Shown piece by piece: positions 1 through 7,358 of a stretch of DNA of 7,736 nt. Made by a program: the position numbers and the translations under genes. Origin of the DNA: an uncultured Clostridia bacterium (lineage in GTDB: Bacteria; Bacillota; Clostridia; Christensenellales; Borkfalkiaceae); contig USSJ01000054.1 in assembly GCA_900557285.1 (NCBI GenBank), positions 1 through 7,736 on the forward strand, given 5' to 3'. A model generated the notes under the pieces. It saw only the letters and a program-made list of their open reading frames with translations. It was not told the origin of the DNA and ran no database searches. Each line of letters begins with the position of its first letter. Position 1 is the stretch's first letter.

Positions 1-3000
1 TGCATAGGAACCCAAATATTTCACGGATGCGGGTATGGTTATCTTCTTAAACGCAGTACCGCGTTCTCCTTCATCAAGGGATGAACCTGTGCCTCTCCCG
101 CTTCCGAATGCATAGTTACCGATGATCAGGACGCTGTCCGGCAAAGTCAGTTCTCCCTCTCCGCCGACAAACTTACCCTGGGAATCGATATACTGCACGG
201 TAGCAAGTTTGCCGCAGTTCATAAATACTTTTGAGTTGATATTTGTGATCGCGTCGTGCAGGATAACTTTTTCAAGCTGCGTGCAACCGCTGAAGACTTC
301 GCCGTTGGAACTCGTTGAATTATCCTTAGAATTATCGGACAGCTTCGTAACGCCGCGCGGAATGGTAACTTCACGGATCGCCGTATTCATAAACGATTTA
401 TAACCGAGGGCGGAAAGCGACGAAGGAAGCGTAACGACGCCCGGATTATTTGTCGTAACCGTACCCGACACAAGGTCTTTGACGTCGATCGTGGAAAGCA
501 TCGTGCAGCCGTTAAAAGTATTGGACCCGATCGTGGTAAGAATATCGTTCAATATGACATATTCAAGCGAAGCGCATTTATAGAACGCATCCTCTCCCAA
601 AGACGTTACATTGGACAGATCCGCCTCACGGATCGAACTGGCGTAGAAAGCCTCACTTCCGATCGTCCGCACATTGGAAAGATCGATCGTTGTCAACTGC
701 AGCGCATTCTTGAACATATCATCGGGGATTGAAGTGATCCCGCCAAGATCGACAGACTGTACGCCGCTGCCGTCAAACGGCGTTGCCGCCGTAGTTAAAG
801 TCGTAAGTCCTGCAGGGAACACGATATTCGTCAGCGCCGTGCAATCTTCAAACAATGTTTTCGGAAGCCAGTTAAGATTTTCGCTGAACGTAACCGAAAC
901 CAAAGAAGTACAGCCGCTGAACATACTCTGTGCCGTGTAACCCGTGTCGGACACGAGAGCAGGAATATTGACACTCTCCAACGCCACACAGTTCTGGAAC
1001 GCATAGTTGCCGACATGGATCAGCGTGGAAGGTAAAGTGACATTTTGCAGAGATCTTGCATAGCAGAACGCCGAAGCACCGATCGTCGTAAGTCCTTCCG
1101 GAAGATTGATGATATTCTTGAGCGAATAGCAGCTCGCAAACGCCTCACTGCCGATTTCCGTCAGCAGGCTTCCGTCCGCAAACTCGACTTCTTCCAGTGT
1201 ACGGCAATACTCAAAGGCATTCGCCCCGATGACCGATACACTTGCAGGAATATACAGTTTCTTGATTCCGTTTTGTCCCGCAAAAGCGCTTTCACCGATC
1301 ACCGAAAGTCCTTCGGGCAAGCGGTATTCACCGTTGCCGCCTTCTTCCGTTACAGGCCCGTAAGCAAGGACGATGGTCGTGCCGTCGACATTGAGAAGCA
1401 AAGGTTCCGTTTCATGCCCTTTATAGTTCTGGTTGCCAGCCGCCACAGAAATGGTGCTGATAGACATACACTGCGTAAACGCACTGCCGATATCCACAAT
1501 GCTCGTCGACAAATGGATCGTCGTCAGCTTATTGCAGGTGGAGAACAGATAGTTGCCCAGCGTAATGTTGGAATTGCTCTCCGGGAAATTCATTTGCGTA
1601 AGCGCCGTAGCCGCAAACGCCTCGTCGCCGATACTCTTAAGGTTGCTCTTTTCCGCACCGCCCTCTTCAGCCGCTGCCGTCATGAACTCCACAGACGCAA
1701 GCGATACACAGCCGTCAAACGCCGAGCTGCCGATAGTAACGATGCTTGCAGGGATCTTGATGCTCTCAAGTCCGGCATTCAGGAACGCGCTGTTGCCGAT
1801 ATCATTCAACGATGTGCAGTTTTCCAGATTGAACGACGTAAGAGACGTACAACCGTCAAATGCCCGTTTGGAAATCGTCGCAAGCGCACAATTTACAGGG
1901 AAATTCACCGTCGCAAGATTTTTGTTCGAATAAAATGCTAATTCACCGATCGTCTGAATGCTCGCCGGCATATTGACCGTCGTCAGGCTCGAATTGTTCT
2001 GGAATGCATTAGCACCGATCGTAATGAGCGTCGAAGGCAGATCAATCGACGTAAGCGACGTTCTGGTGAACGCATAGTCCCCGATCGTCATCTGACCGGA
2101 ACCGCCGTCCGTAAACGTTACCGTCTGCAGCGTAGGAAGCGCAAAAGCATATTTGCCGATACGGGTCACCGTCGAAGGGATCGTAACCGTGGTCAGCCCT
2201 TCTTCCGGAGTGATATTGCTCTGCTTCAGATAGAAAGCATAATCGCCGATCTCGGTAGTTCTTTCGGGAAGTACGATCTCCGTCAGCTTTGTGCATCCGG
2301 CAAATGCCCCGTAATACATGGAATAATGCACAGAAGTTTCCATCGAGGAATCCACGACGCCGTCTGCTATGACAAGAGCATTCTCGCCGCCTTCCTCAAA
2401 TTCTACCACCGCCAGGTTGGTACAGTCAAAGAATGCTCCTTCGCCGATCAAGGTTACCGTCTTCGGGATAAAGATCGACTTGATCGGTGCCTGGTAGAAC
2501 ATTCTGTCCGGAATTTCCGTCAGCCCGGAAGGAAGCGAAATTTCTTCGAGCGAAGTAGCCCTGTAGAAAATCCATAAGCCGATGTCGAGCGCTGTAGTGC
2601 TTTCTCTGTCTTCAAATACAACTTTACGAATGTTGATGTTCGATGTAAATGCTCTGTCTTTGATCGCCGTAACCGTCGAAGGGATCGTAACAGTCCCGCC
2701 ATTCCCGCTGTTCTTCTCAGGCGAGAAATACAGCGTTTCAACAGCTCCCGTTTCCGCATTCTTGCCGTACAATACACCGTCGATCGAAGCAAAATATTGA
2801 TTGCCTTCCGCTACCGTGATCGTAGCAAGTGCCGTGCAGTTATTGAATACGTCAAGGTTATCCGTACCCTCTTTTGCAAGAGCGGTGGGACCTGTGGTTG
2901 AAGAGGAAATATAATCCGTGTATTTATAATCCGTCGAATACGACTGCATGCTCTGCAAAGATGCCGGCAGACTGATCTCTTCCAGCCACAAGCAATATTG

Positions 3001-4614
3001 GAACGCCGCATGACCGATGGAAGTTACACCCTCAGGAAGATCGATCGAAACAAGCTGCGCGCACCCGCCAAAAGCTTCATCGCCGATGGTGATCGATTCC
3101 TTTCCGGTAGGCAATACAATCTTTCTGACAACAGAACACTTGTAGAAAGCTTTCTTGCCGATGACAAGCGTGCCGCCCGCCGTGTCGCTGCTGTTGAATA
3201 TTATCTCTTCAAGCGCCGTACATGACTCGAATGCACTCTCGTCGATGGTCGTAAGATTCGGACCGAATTCAATGGACGTCAGGTTGACGTTCGAATAGAA
3301 TACGTTCGCACCGATCTCCTGCACGGTAGCAGGGAGTTCATAACTGCCCGTCTTGCCGCTCGGATAATAGACGATACGCGTCTTGCCTTTATTAAACAAT
3401 ACACCGCCTTCCGCTTCGAAATTGGGGTTGCTCGGATCCACTTCCACACTCGTAAGAACAGCCGAACCGAACACACCGTTAATATCAAAAACAGCTACCG
3501 ACGGCCCGAGAACAAGCGTCCTGACATATGTATTGCCCTTTGTATCGGCAAAAGCTCCGTTGTCATACGAAATCTCTTCCAGCGTGGTGTTCACCGTTAC
3601 CTTGATCAGCCCCGCAATATTGCCGAACGCATATTTTTCGAGTACTTTCAGATTCTCCGGAAGCGAAAGCGAACGCAGAGAAGCACATCCGTAAAATGCG
3701 GATTCGCCGATCGAAAGCTCCGGATCCTTGGATGTTCCCTCAAAAACAAGCGAACTCAATAACTGGCAGCCATAGAACGCTTCCTGCCCAATACTCATCA
3801 CATTGCCAGGGATCACCACTCCCTCCAGATTCACGCATTTATAGAACGCACGTTCTCCGATACGCGTAACCTGCGCAGGAATCGTATAATTACCGGAACG
3901 GCCGGTCGGGCAATAGTAAAGCGTTGCCCCTTTGTCCGTAAAGACAACCCCGTTCTCCGATGTGTATGTACTCGTGCCGGATTCGGTTTCTTCAATGTTC
4001 ACCATTTCCAGCTCATCACACGAAGTAAAGATGTTCACATTGAAATTCGTCAGACGAGCCGGAAGCGTGATCTCTTCCATGCTGGTCCCGATAAACGCTT
4101 CTTCTTCGATGACAAGCTCTTGCGCTTCCGTTCCTTCCGGCACCGGCAGGAATGTGATCTTCGTGATCCTGCTGCTGTTAAATGCTGCATTTCCGATATG
4201 CGTTACGCTCGCCGGAATATTGACAGCCGTGATCTTTGTATTGGAGAAAGTCTTCGCCGGAATCGATTTGACTGCATCCGGAATCGTCAGCTCTCCCGTA
4301 ATACCGAGAGGCACAAAGGCAAGTTCGACTGTGTTGTACGGGTTATCATAGATCAGAACGCCGTTCTCCGACGAATAATACTTCTGATAGTTTCCGCTGA
4401 TATAAGAAGATGCATCGTAAACGACGATCTCTTTCAGCCCCGTGCAGTTGTAGAACGCGGAACCAGTACTGTTCGAACCGTTTTCACCCATAAAGATCTG
4501 GACGATGCTGTCCGGAATATGAATGGTCTCCAGTTTTGCACAGCGCGCAAAGCATTCACTCTCGATCGTCGTGACCGGCAATCCGTTATACACTGCAGGA
4601 ACCGTTACCTTCGT
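1..4614 (-). repeat. BspA-type leucine-rich repeat array (LRR_5-like), about 50 visible units, continuing off the left edge
   Basis: From about residue 853 to 2390 the protein is built of units of about 22-24 residues. The pattern is L-x2-I/V-x-LP-x2-V-x2-IG followed by x2-AF-x2-C/N. Clear examples are EEISLPSGLTEIP (near 2530), IPASIVTIG with SSAFDGC (near 1740), and LPEGLTTIG with ASAFCYA (near 1090). This is the Treponema pallidum/BspA class of LRR, expected to form a curved solenoid. The array is irregular, with several units extended by 10 to 40 residues (see findings). At DNA level the units are diverged. Only short patches such as CCGATCG recur, because they encode the I-G turn, so this is an old array and not a recent tandem expansion. 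The last visible unit ends ...KYLGSYA, in mid-repeat. Confidence 0.93.
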
Positions 4615-7170
4615 CAGGTAATTGATACCGAGTCCCTGCGAAATGGAATAAGATTTCTGTGAAGCATCACTCGGGTTGGTGATCAGCGTATACGTAAACG
4701 CTTCCACCCACTTCGGATAGAAAGTACGATCCCCGATCAGATTCCAGACAAAACCATTCTGGCTTGCCCCTTCCGGATCCGTGTACTGCGTGCCCGTACC
4801 GCCGAATTCACTGTACCAGCCATAGAAGGCACGCGAGCCGTCTTTGCTGTAAGGCACCGGCAGCGTGAACGTGCTGCCGAACGTGACATCCACTTGCATC
4901 GTGTAAACCTGATCGGAACCGCTTTCAAAATAACCTTCCGATTCAGGCACCGACAGGGTGACCACATAGGTATTCGCTTTCCACTGCGCGTAATACGTTA
5001 CATTCGCCGTAGCCGTAACGCTGCCGCTTTCCACTTTCTGACCGCCCGTCGCGCTCGTATACCAGCCGTTGAACGTATAGCCGAGGCGCTCCGCATCGGA
5101 GGGCAGAAGAATATGATCGTTTGCCGCAAAATAAAGTTCGCTCGTCGCGGAACCCGTGCCCGCATTGTTGTCGAGCGTTACCGTAACCGTAGCGTCCACA
5201 TTGATCCCGATCCATTTGCTCGGCTTAGAACCGAGATAATATCTCACCTCAAGAACGTTCTGTCCCGCCTGCGTTAAAGCCACAGCAACGCGCGATGCGT
5301 CTTCCACGATCGTCTCGTTGCCGCCGTTGACGCGCACGCCGTACTGCGAGACGCCGATCACGGGATTCCAGCTGAGCGTTCCGTCCGCATAGACAATATT
5401 CGTAAGTTCGCGCGAAACAACCGCCGACGCCGCAAACGAATTGTCCGCTTCCGCCGCCGCCACGGCCTGCACCGTCACCGTGAACTCCGAACCGACCGAA
5501 GTAAGATCTTCGGGCGTAAACTTGTTTTCCGTTACCGTGTATTTCTGATCCCCGATCGACACAATATATCCCGTTGCACCGGAAACAACGTCCCAAACGA
5601 TGGAATCATTCGACGTACGGATGTTTGCAGGCGTGCTCAGCCTCGTTTTTTCATACGCATACGTCGCCGCCGCAGAAGCATTGTAGCCGTGCGCCGCTGC
5701 ACTCACACTGATGTTGAGCGTTCCGTAGAAAGACTGTAAATCAAAACTCAATTCCTGAACGGTAAAAGTCTTCGTTCCGGAATCCGTTTCGATCGTAATG
5801 ATGTAGGAAGTCGCATTGTCGGCCGCATCCCAGGTAAGGACGTCCTTCGCAGTGTCGACCGCGATCCCCGTTACCTGTTCCAGATGCCGCTCAAACACGT
5901 AAGGCGCGGATACGGAAGTCACATACCCTTCCGCAACGGCCTTTACAACAAAGGAGAACCCGTCTGCGATCATCTCGCAGACGGAAAAATCATAGGACGC
6001 CGCGTCCAGACGGACATCCGTGTGCGTATGTCCGACCGTCCCGCAGGTATAACTCAGAAGATAGTATTCCGCATTCGCCACTTCGTTGAAAATCAACGTC
6101 GAACCTTCCACCTTGAAAAGCGATACCCTGGCAAGCTGCTTGTTCGTATAGTATGCCGTCGTCGTTTTGCCTTTGGCCGCAACGGTGACAACATATTCGC
6201 CCGCATCCGCGGAAGCAAAATCAAACGCCTGCGTCAGCGCACTGGTGATCTGCCCGTTCACAGGCGTGGGTTCGCCGTCGGGCCCAAGGATCGTGACCGT
6301 ATAGGATACGTTGACCCCCATGGACAGCCAGCTCACCCCTTCCGAAGTGACGGAAACCGCCGGAGCACCGTTATCCCACACCGCATACAGCGTGGTGTCT
6401 TCATCCAATTTCTGACCGTCTTCCACTTTTGCCGTCAGTTTGGCTGCATCCTGACGGTCACTCATCCACCAGCCAAGGAACGCATTGCTGCCCTGAGCAG
6501 GCAGTTCGGGCAAAAGATAAACACAGCCCCCGATCGTTTCGGTATCCGCGATCGCCTCTCCCGTGTAATCGGAACCCGCGTCGAAAGACACGACAAATTC
6601 CTCTTCACTCAGATCTTCCGCAAACCGCGCATACAAAGTCATATTGCCCGTAACAGGCGTGTCAAAAGAATACAGATTCTCAAACGTACTGTCCTGATAC
6701 CAGGCTATGAACACAAAGCCAGCCTTCGCAGGATCCGCCGGACGGGCAAGCTTTCTGCCGTTGACGACCGTCGCCGACTCGGTTCCCTCCCCTCCGTCCA
6801 GATCAAATGTGACTATGTATTCTATACGGGGCAGCATTTCATAAGTAACGCCGTTGTACGTCACTTTCAGAATGTCACCGTCAAATTCAGCAGTCGCACT
6901 CGCGTCGCCGTTAAAGGTGAGCGTAAGCGCACTGCCATCATAAACATACGTACCTGTAAGCGGTTCCCCGTCCATTGTGAACGTAAACGATGTCCCGTCA
7001 AATACAAACGTGTATTCCGCATCGTCCACGTCGGCATAGTAAGTTCCGCTCAAGGTATTTTCCTGTCCGTCCTGGCTGCATGCACTGGTCGCAAAAAGCA
7101 CGATACCCAGCGATAAAGCCAAGAACAGGCACAGAAATGCCATTGTTGCCAGACGCCTGATACTTTTCAT
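1..7170 (-). CDS. Giant BspA-type leucine-rich-repeat surface protein with InlB B-repeats (partial, C-terminus off the left edge)
   Basis: Continuous frame of 2390 codons with no in-frame stop; the stop lies beyond position 1. The ATG at 7168-7170 is chosen because GGAGGAG sits 4 nt upstream and the N-terminus (MKSIRRLATM, then a hydrophobic core) is a typical export signal. Domains by residue: signal 1-30, beta-rich domain 35-115, InlB-type repeats 118-183 and 191-266, five beta-sandwich modules about 268-658, InlB-type repeats 661-730 and 735-821, BspA-type LRRs from about 853 to 2390. Proteins of this family are cell-surface or secreted binding proteins; Tannerella BspA binds fibronectin and fibrinogen, and Listeria InlB repeats act as surface spacers. 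An adhesin role here is inference, and no catalytic motif is visible. The visible part is roughly 250 kDa, large for the family. It appears monocistronic at its 5' end, with its own promoter. No frameshift was seen. Confidence 0.95.
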   Translation of the reverse strand, partial: MKSIRRLATMAFLCLFLALSLGIVLFATSACSQDGQENTLSGTYYADVDDAEYTFVFDGTSFTFTMDGEPLTGTYVYDGSALTLTFNGDASATAEFDGDILKVTYNGVTYEMLPRIEYIVTFDLDGGEGTESATVVNGRKLARPADPAKAGFVFIAWYQDSTFENLYSFDTPVTGNMTLYARFAEDLSEEEFVVSFDAGSDYTGEAIADTETIGGCVYLLPELPAQGSNAFLGWWMSDRQDAAKLTAKVEDGQKLDEDTTLYAVWDNGAPAVSVTSEGVSWLSMGVNVSYTVTILGPDGEPTPVNGQITSALTQAFDFASADAGEYVVTVAAKGKTTTAYYTNKQLARVSLFKVEGSTLIFNEVANAEYYLLSYTCGTVGHTHTDVRLDAASYDFSVCEMIADGFSFVVKAVAEGYVTSVSAPYVFERHLEQVTGIAVDTAKDVLTWDAADNATSYIITIETDSGTKTFTVQELSFDLQSFYGTLNISVSAAAHGYNASAAATYAYEKTRLSTPANIRTSNDSIVWDVVSGATGYIVSIGDQKYTVTENKFTPEDLTSVGSEFTVTVQAVAAAEADNSFAASAVVSRELTNIVYADGTLSWNPVIGVSQYGVRVNGGNETIVEDASRVAVALTQAGQNVLEVRYYLGSKPSKWIGINVDATVTVTLDNNAGTGSATSELYFAANDHILLPSDAERLGYTFNGWYTSATGGQKVESGSVTATANVTYYAQWKANTYVVTLSVPESEGYFESGSDQVYTMQVDVTFGSTFTLPVPYSKDGSRAFYGWYSEFGGTGTQYTDPEGASQNGFVWNLIGDRTFYPKWVEAFTYTLITNPSDASQKSYSISQGLGINYLTKVTVPAVYNGLPVTTIESECFARCAKLETIHIPDSIVQIFMGENGSNSTGSAFYNCTGLKEIVVYDASSYISGNYQKYYSSENGVLIYDNPYNTVELAFVPLGITGELTIPDAVKSIPAKTFSNTKITAVNIPASVTHIGNAAFNSSRITKITFLPVPEGTEAQELVIEEEAFIGTSMEEITLPARLTNFNVNIFTSCDELEMVNIEETESGTSTYTSENGVVFTDKGATLYYCPTGRSGNYTIPAQVTRIGERAFYKCVNLEGVVIPGNVMSIGQEAFYGCQLLSSLVFEGTSKDPELSIGESAFYGCASLRSLSLPENLKVLEKYAFGNIAGLIKVTVNTTLEEISYDNGAFADTKGNTYVRTLVLGPSVAVFDINGVFGSAVLTSVEVDPSNPNFEAEGGVLFNKGKTRIVYYPSGKTGSYELPATVQEIGANVFYSNVNLTSIEFGPNLTTIDESAFESCTALEEIIFNSSDTAGGTLVIGKKAFYKCSVVRKIVLPTGKESITIGDEAFGGCAQLVSIDLPEGVTSIGHAAFQYCLWLEEISLPASLQSMQSYSTDYKYTDYISSSTTGPTALAKEGTDNLDVFNNCTALATITVAEGNQYFASIDGVLYGKNAETGAVETLYFSPEKNSGNGGTVTIPSTVTAIKDRAFTSNINIRKVVFEDRESTTALDIGLWIFYRATSLEEISLPSGLTEIPDRMFYQAPIKSIFIPKTVTLIGEGAFFDCTNLAVVEFEEGGENALVIADGVVDSSMETSVHYSMYYGAFAGCTKLTEIVLPERTTEIGDYAFYLKQSNITPEEGLTTVTIPSTVTRIGKYAFALPTLQTVTFTDGGSGQMTIGDYAFTRTSLTSIDLPSTLITIGANAFQNNSSLTTVNMPASIQTIGELAFYSNKNLATVNFPVNCALATISKRAFDGCTSLTSFNLENCTSLNDIGNSAFLNAGLESIKIPASIVTIGSSAFDGCVSLASVEFMTAAAEEGGAEKSNLKSIGDEAFAATALTQMNFPESNSNITLGNYLFSTCNKLTTIHLSTSIVDIGSAFTQCMSISTISVAAGNQNYKGHETEPLLLNVDGTTIVLAYGPVTEEGGNGEYRLPEGLSVIGESAFAGQNGIKKLYIPASVSVIGANAFEYCRTLEEVEFADGSLLTEIGSEAFASCYSLKNIINLPEGLTTIGASAFCYARSLQNVTLPSTLIHVGNYAFQNCVALESVNIPALVSDTGYTAQSMFSGCTSLVSVTFSENLNWLPKTLFEDCTALTNIVFPAGLTTLTTAATPFDGSGVQSVDLGGITSIPDDMFKNALQLTTIDLSNVRTIGSEAFYASSIREADLSNVTSLGEDAFYKCASLEYVILNDILTTIGSNTFNGCTMLSTIDVKDLVSGTVTTNNPGVVTLPSSLSALGYKSFMNTAIREVTIPRGVTKLSDNSKDNSTSSNGEVFSGCTQLEKVILHDAITNINSKVFMNCGKLATVQYIDSQGKFVGGEGELTLPDSVLIIGNYAFGSGRGTGSSLDEGERGTAFKKITIPASVKYLGSYA
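4708..5190 (-). repeat. InlB B-type repeats 3 and 4
   Basis: A second pair of B-type repeats, at residues 661-730 and about 735-821, lies between the Fn3-like stalk and the LRR array. Copy 3 is canonical: VTVTLDNNAGTGSAT, then GYTFNGWYTSATGG, then 'NVTYYAQW'. Copy 4 is longer and carries inserts: YVVTLSVPESEGYF, then AFYGWYSEFGGTGTQY, then 'IGDRTFYPKW'. Splitting the four copies into two pairs around the Fn3-like block means the stalk is not a simple tandem array. Confidence 0.85.
5197..6369 (-). repeat. Tandem beta-sandwich modules, mostly Fn3-like (residues 268-658)
   Basis: Five modules of about 70-80 residues. The first (268-346) is Ig-like, with VSYTVTILGPDGEPTPVNG and GEYVVTVAAKG. The next four (about 347-428, 429-508, 509-588, 589-658) repeat a pattern typical of Fn3-like domains in clostridial surface proteins: a strand ending in L-x-W/F-x-x-V or A, then 'NA/GA..Y.V.I'. 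Examples are IFNEVANAEYY, LTWDAADNATSYIITI, IVWDVVSGATGYIVSI and LSWNPVIGVSQYGVRV. Modules 2 to 4 also end in 'V.A.A.G/A...S..A' segments. This looks like a rigid stalk. Module borders are approximate. Confidence 0.75.
6373..6819 (-). repeat. InlB B-type (Listeria-Bacteroides, Flg_new) repeats 1 and 2
   Basis: Two adjacent copies lie at residues 118-183 and 191-266. Copy 1 has the family landmarks: opening strand YIVTFDLDGGEGT, middle G-F-V-F-I-A-W-Y, and closing 'TGNMTLYARF'. Copy 2 is more diverged: VVSFDAGSDYTGE, then AFLGWW, then 'LDEDTTLYAVW'. These beta-grasp-like modules are common as tandem spacers in Gram-positive surface proteins. Their presence supports an extracellular location and argues against an intracellular or enzymatic role. 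Confidence 0.85.
6826..7068 (-). other. Small N-terminal beta-rich domain (residues 35-115), family not identified
   Basis: This part of the giant protein is made of alternating short strands and DG turns: motifs such as SGTYY, TFVFDGTSFTFT, DGEPLTGTY, YDGSALTLTF, AEFDGD and LKVTYNGVTYEML. The repeated 'LTGTY / FDG.S.T.TF' pattern looks like a small antiparallel beta-barrel of the lipocalin-like kind often found just after a lipobox in Bacillota lipoproteins. That similarity is by eye only. It contains no cysteine and no obvious catalytic residue. It may act as a membrane-proximal stalk or a small ligand-binding domain. Confidence 0.6.
7078..7170 (-). other. Signal peptide with possible lipobox (Cys31)
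   Basis: Residues 1-30 show a basic n-region (K2, R5, R6), a long hydrophobic core (about residues 10-27, AFLCLFLALSLGIVLF) and then ATSAC-SQDG. Cys31 (codon 7078-7080) preceded by T-S-A resembles a lipobox, but position -3 is Thr rather than the usual Leu, Val or Ile. Lipoprotein processing by signal peptidase II is therefore plausible, not certain. The alternative is signal peptidase I cleavage after an A-x-A-like site, with anchoring by the unseen C-terminus. The acidic and polar residues after the Cys fit an exported mature N-terminus. Confidence 0.8.
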
Positions 7171-7174
7171 ATAT

Positions 7175-7181
7175 CTCCTCC
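7175..7181 (-). promoter_or_regulatory. Ribosome binding site of the giant gene
   Basis: The minus strand reads GGAGGAG, a near-perfect match to the anti-Shine-Dalgarno sequence, 4 nt before the ATG (6 nt if counted from GGAGG). It settles the start at 7170 over the next in-frame Met at codon 10, which has no such site and would lose the basic n-region of the signal peptide. Confidence 0.9.
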
Positions 7182-7192
7182 GTTTAAGATTT

Positions 7193-7210
7193 CCGCAGAA
7201 CGGACTGCGG
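7193..7210 (-). other. Hairpin immediately upstream of the RBS
   Basis: A perfect 6-bp GC-rich inverted repeat (CCGCAG / CTGCGG, 6-nt loop) lies in the leader, ending 11 nt upstream of the GGAGGAG element. In the mRNA it would form a small stable stem that leaves the RBS free. It may protect the 5' leader or influence ribosome access. On the opposite strand a T7 run follows, but only after an 8-nt gap, so I do not call it a terminator. Confidence 0.5.
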
Positions 7211-7228
7211 TTGTTGGCTTTTTTTCTT

Positions 7229-7247
7229 ATTCATTTATTCAATGAAT
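7229..7247. repeat. AT-rich inverted repeat in the leader
   Basis: ATTCATT, then 5 nt, then AATGAAT: a perfect 7-bp stem made only of A/T-rich pairs. It would be a weak RNA hairpin. It lies between the pre-RBS hairpin and the palindrome at 7253-7267. A role is not shown, and AT-rich leaders produce such repeats by chance. Confidence 0.35.
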
Positions 7248-7252
7248 TATAC

Positions 7253-7267
7253 ATTTTGGACCAAAAT
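7253..7267. promoter_or_regulatory. 15-bp palindrome in the 5' leader, operator-like
   Basis: ATTTTGG-A-CCAAAAT is a perfect 7-bp dyad around one central base. It sits about 55-70 nt downstream of the predicted transcription start. The one-base centre is typical of a protein-binding DNA palindrome; as RNA it could form only a 6-bp stem with a 3-nt loop. It could serve as a downstream operator (roadblock). The binding protein is not identifiable from the sequence. Confidence 0.45.
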
Positions 7268-7269
7268 TC

Positions 7270-7308
7270 GTTCACCCGTGTTCACTTTTTGTGTCCAATA
7301 TGTGTGAA
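7270..7308. repeat. Short TTCAC/GTGAA repeat cluster in the leader
   Basis: GTTCAC occurs at 7270-7275 and again at 7280-7285, exactly 10 bp apart, about one helical turn. An inverted GTGAA follows at 7304-7308, and several GTGT steps lie around them. The same-face spacing could suit a DNA-binding protein, but the units are very short and this may be coincidence. Confidence 0.3.
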
Positions 7309-7329
7309 TTGTGTTTATTATGTTTTCTC

Positions 7330-7358
7330 ATTATAGTTTAACAGTTTACAATTGTCAA
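7330..7358 (-). promoter_or_regulatory. Full-consensus housekeeping-sigma promoter of the giant gene
   Basis: The minus strand reads TTGACA (complement of 7353-7358), exactly 17 nt, then TATAAT (complement of 7330-7335). Both hexamers and the spacer match the SigA/sigma-70 consensus perfectly. Transcription would start near 7322-7324, giving a leader of about 150 nt before the ATG. No other promoter of comparable quality was seen upstream on this strand. So perfect a promoter is expected to be strong unless repressed, which makes the dyad over the -35 box notable. Confidence 0.85.

Noticed and set aside
1045..1941. Open frame of 298 codons on the plus strand
   Set aside because: Antisense shadow of the LRR array. 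Composition is dominated by Arg, Lys and Ala, with no domain and no convincing RBS.
1..4614. Recurrent CCGATCG-type motif as a CRISPR or DNA-level tandem repeat
   Set aside because: The motif is too short, has no constant spacer, and stays in the reading frame as the I-G turn codons of the LRRs. It is protein-level repetition.
5884..7116. Open frame of 410 codons on the plus strand
   Set aside because: It is codon-aligned antisense to the giant gene. The product is Arg/His-rich with no recognisable domain, and the opposite strand has clear signal peptide, InlB, Fn3-like and LRR content.
7141..7143. Alternative start at Met10 (ATG, complement of 7141-7143)
   Set aside because: No Shine-Dalgarno sequence is near it, and it would remove the basic residues of the signal peptide; the ATG at 7170 has an ideal GGAGGAG.
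7193..7225. Plus-strand terminator made of the CCGCAG/CTGCGG hairpin and the following T-run
   Set aside because: Eight bases separate the stem from the T7 run, and there is no plus-strand gene for it to terminate.
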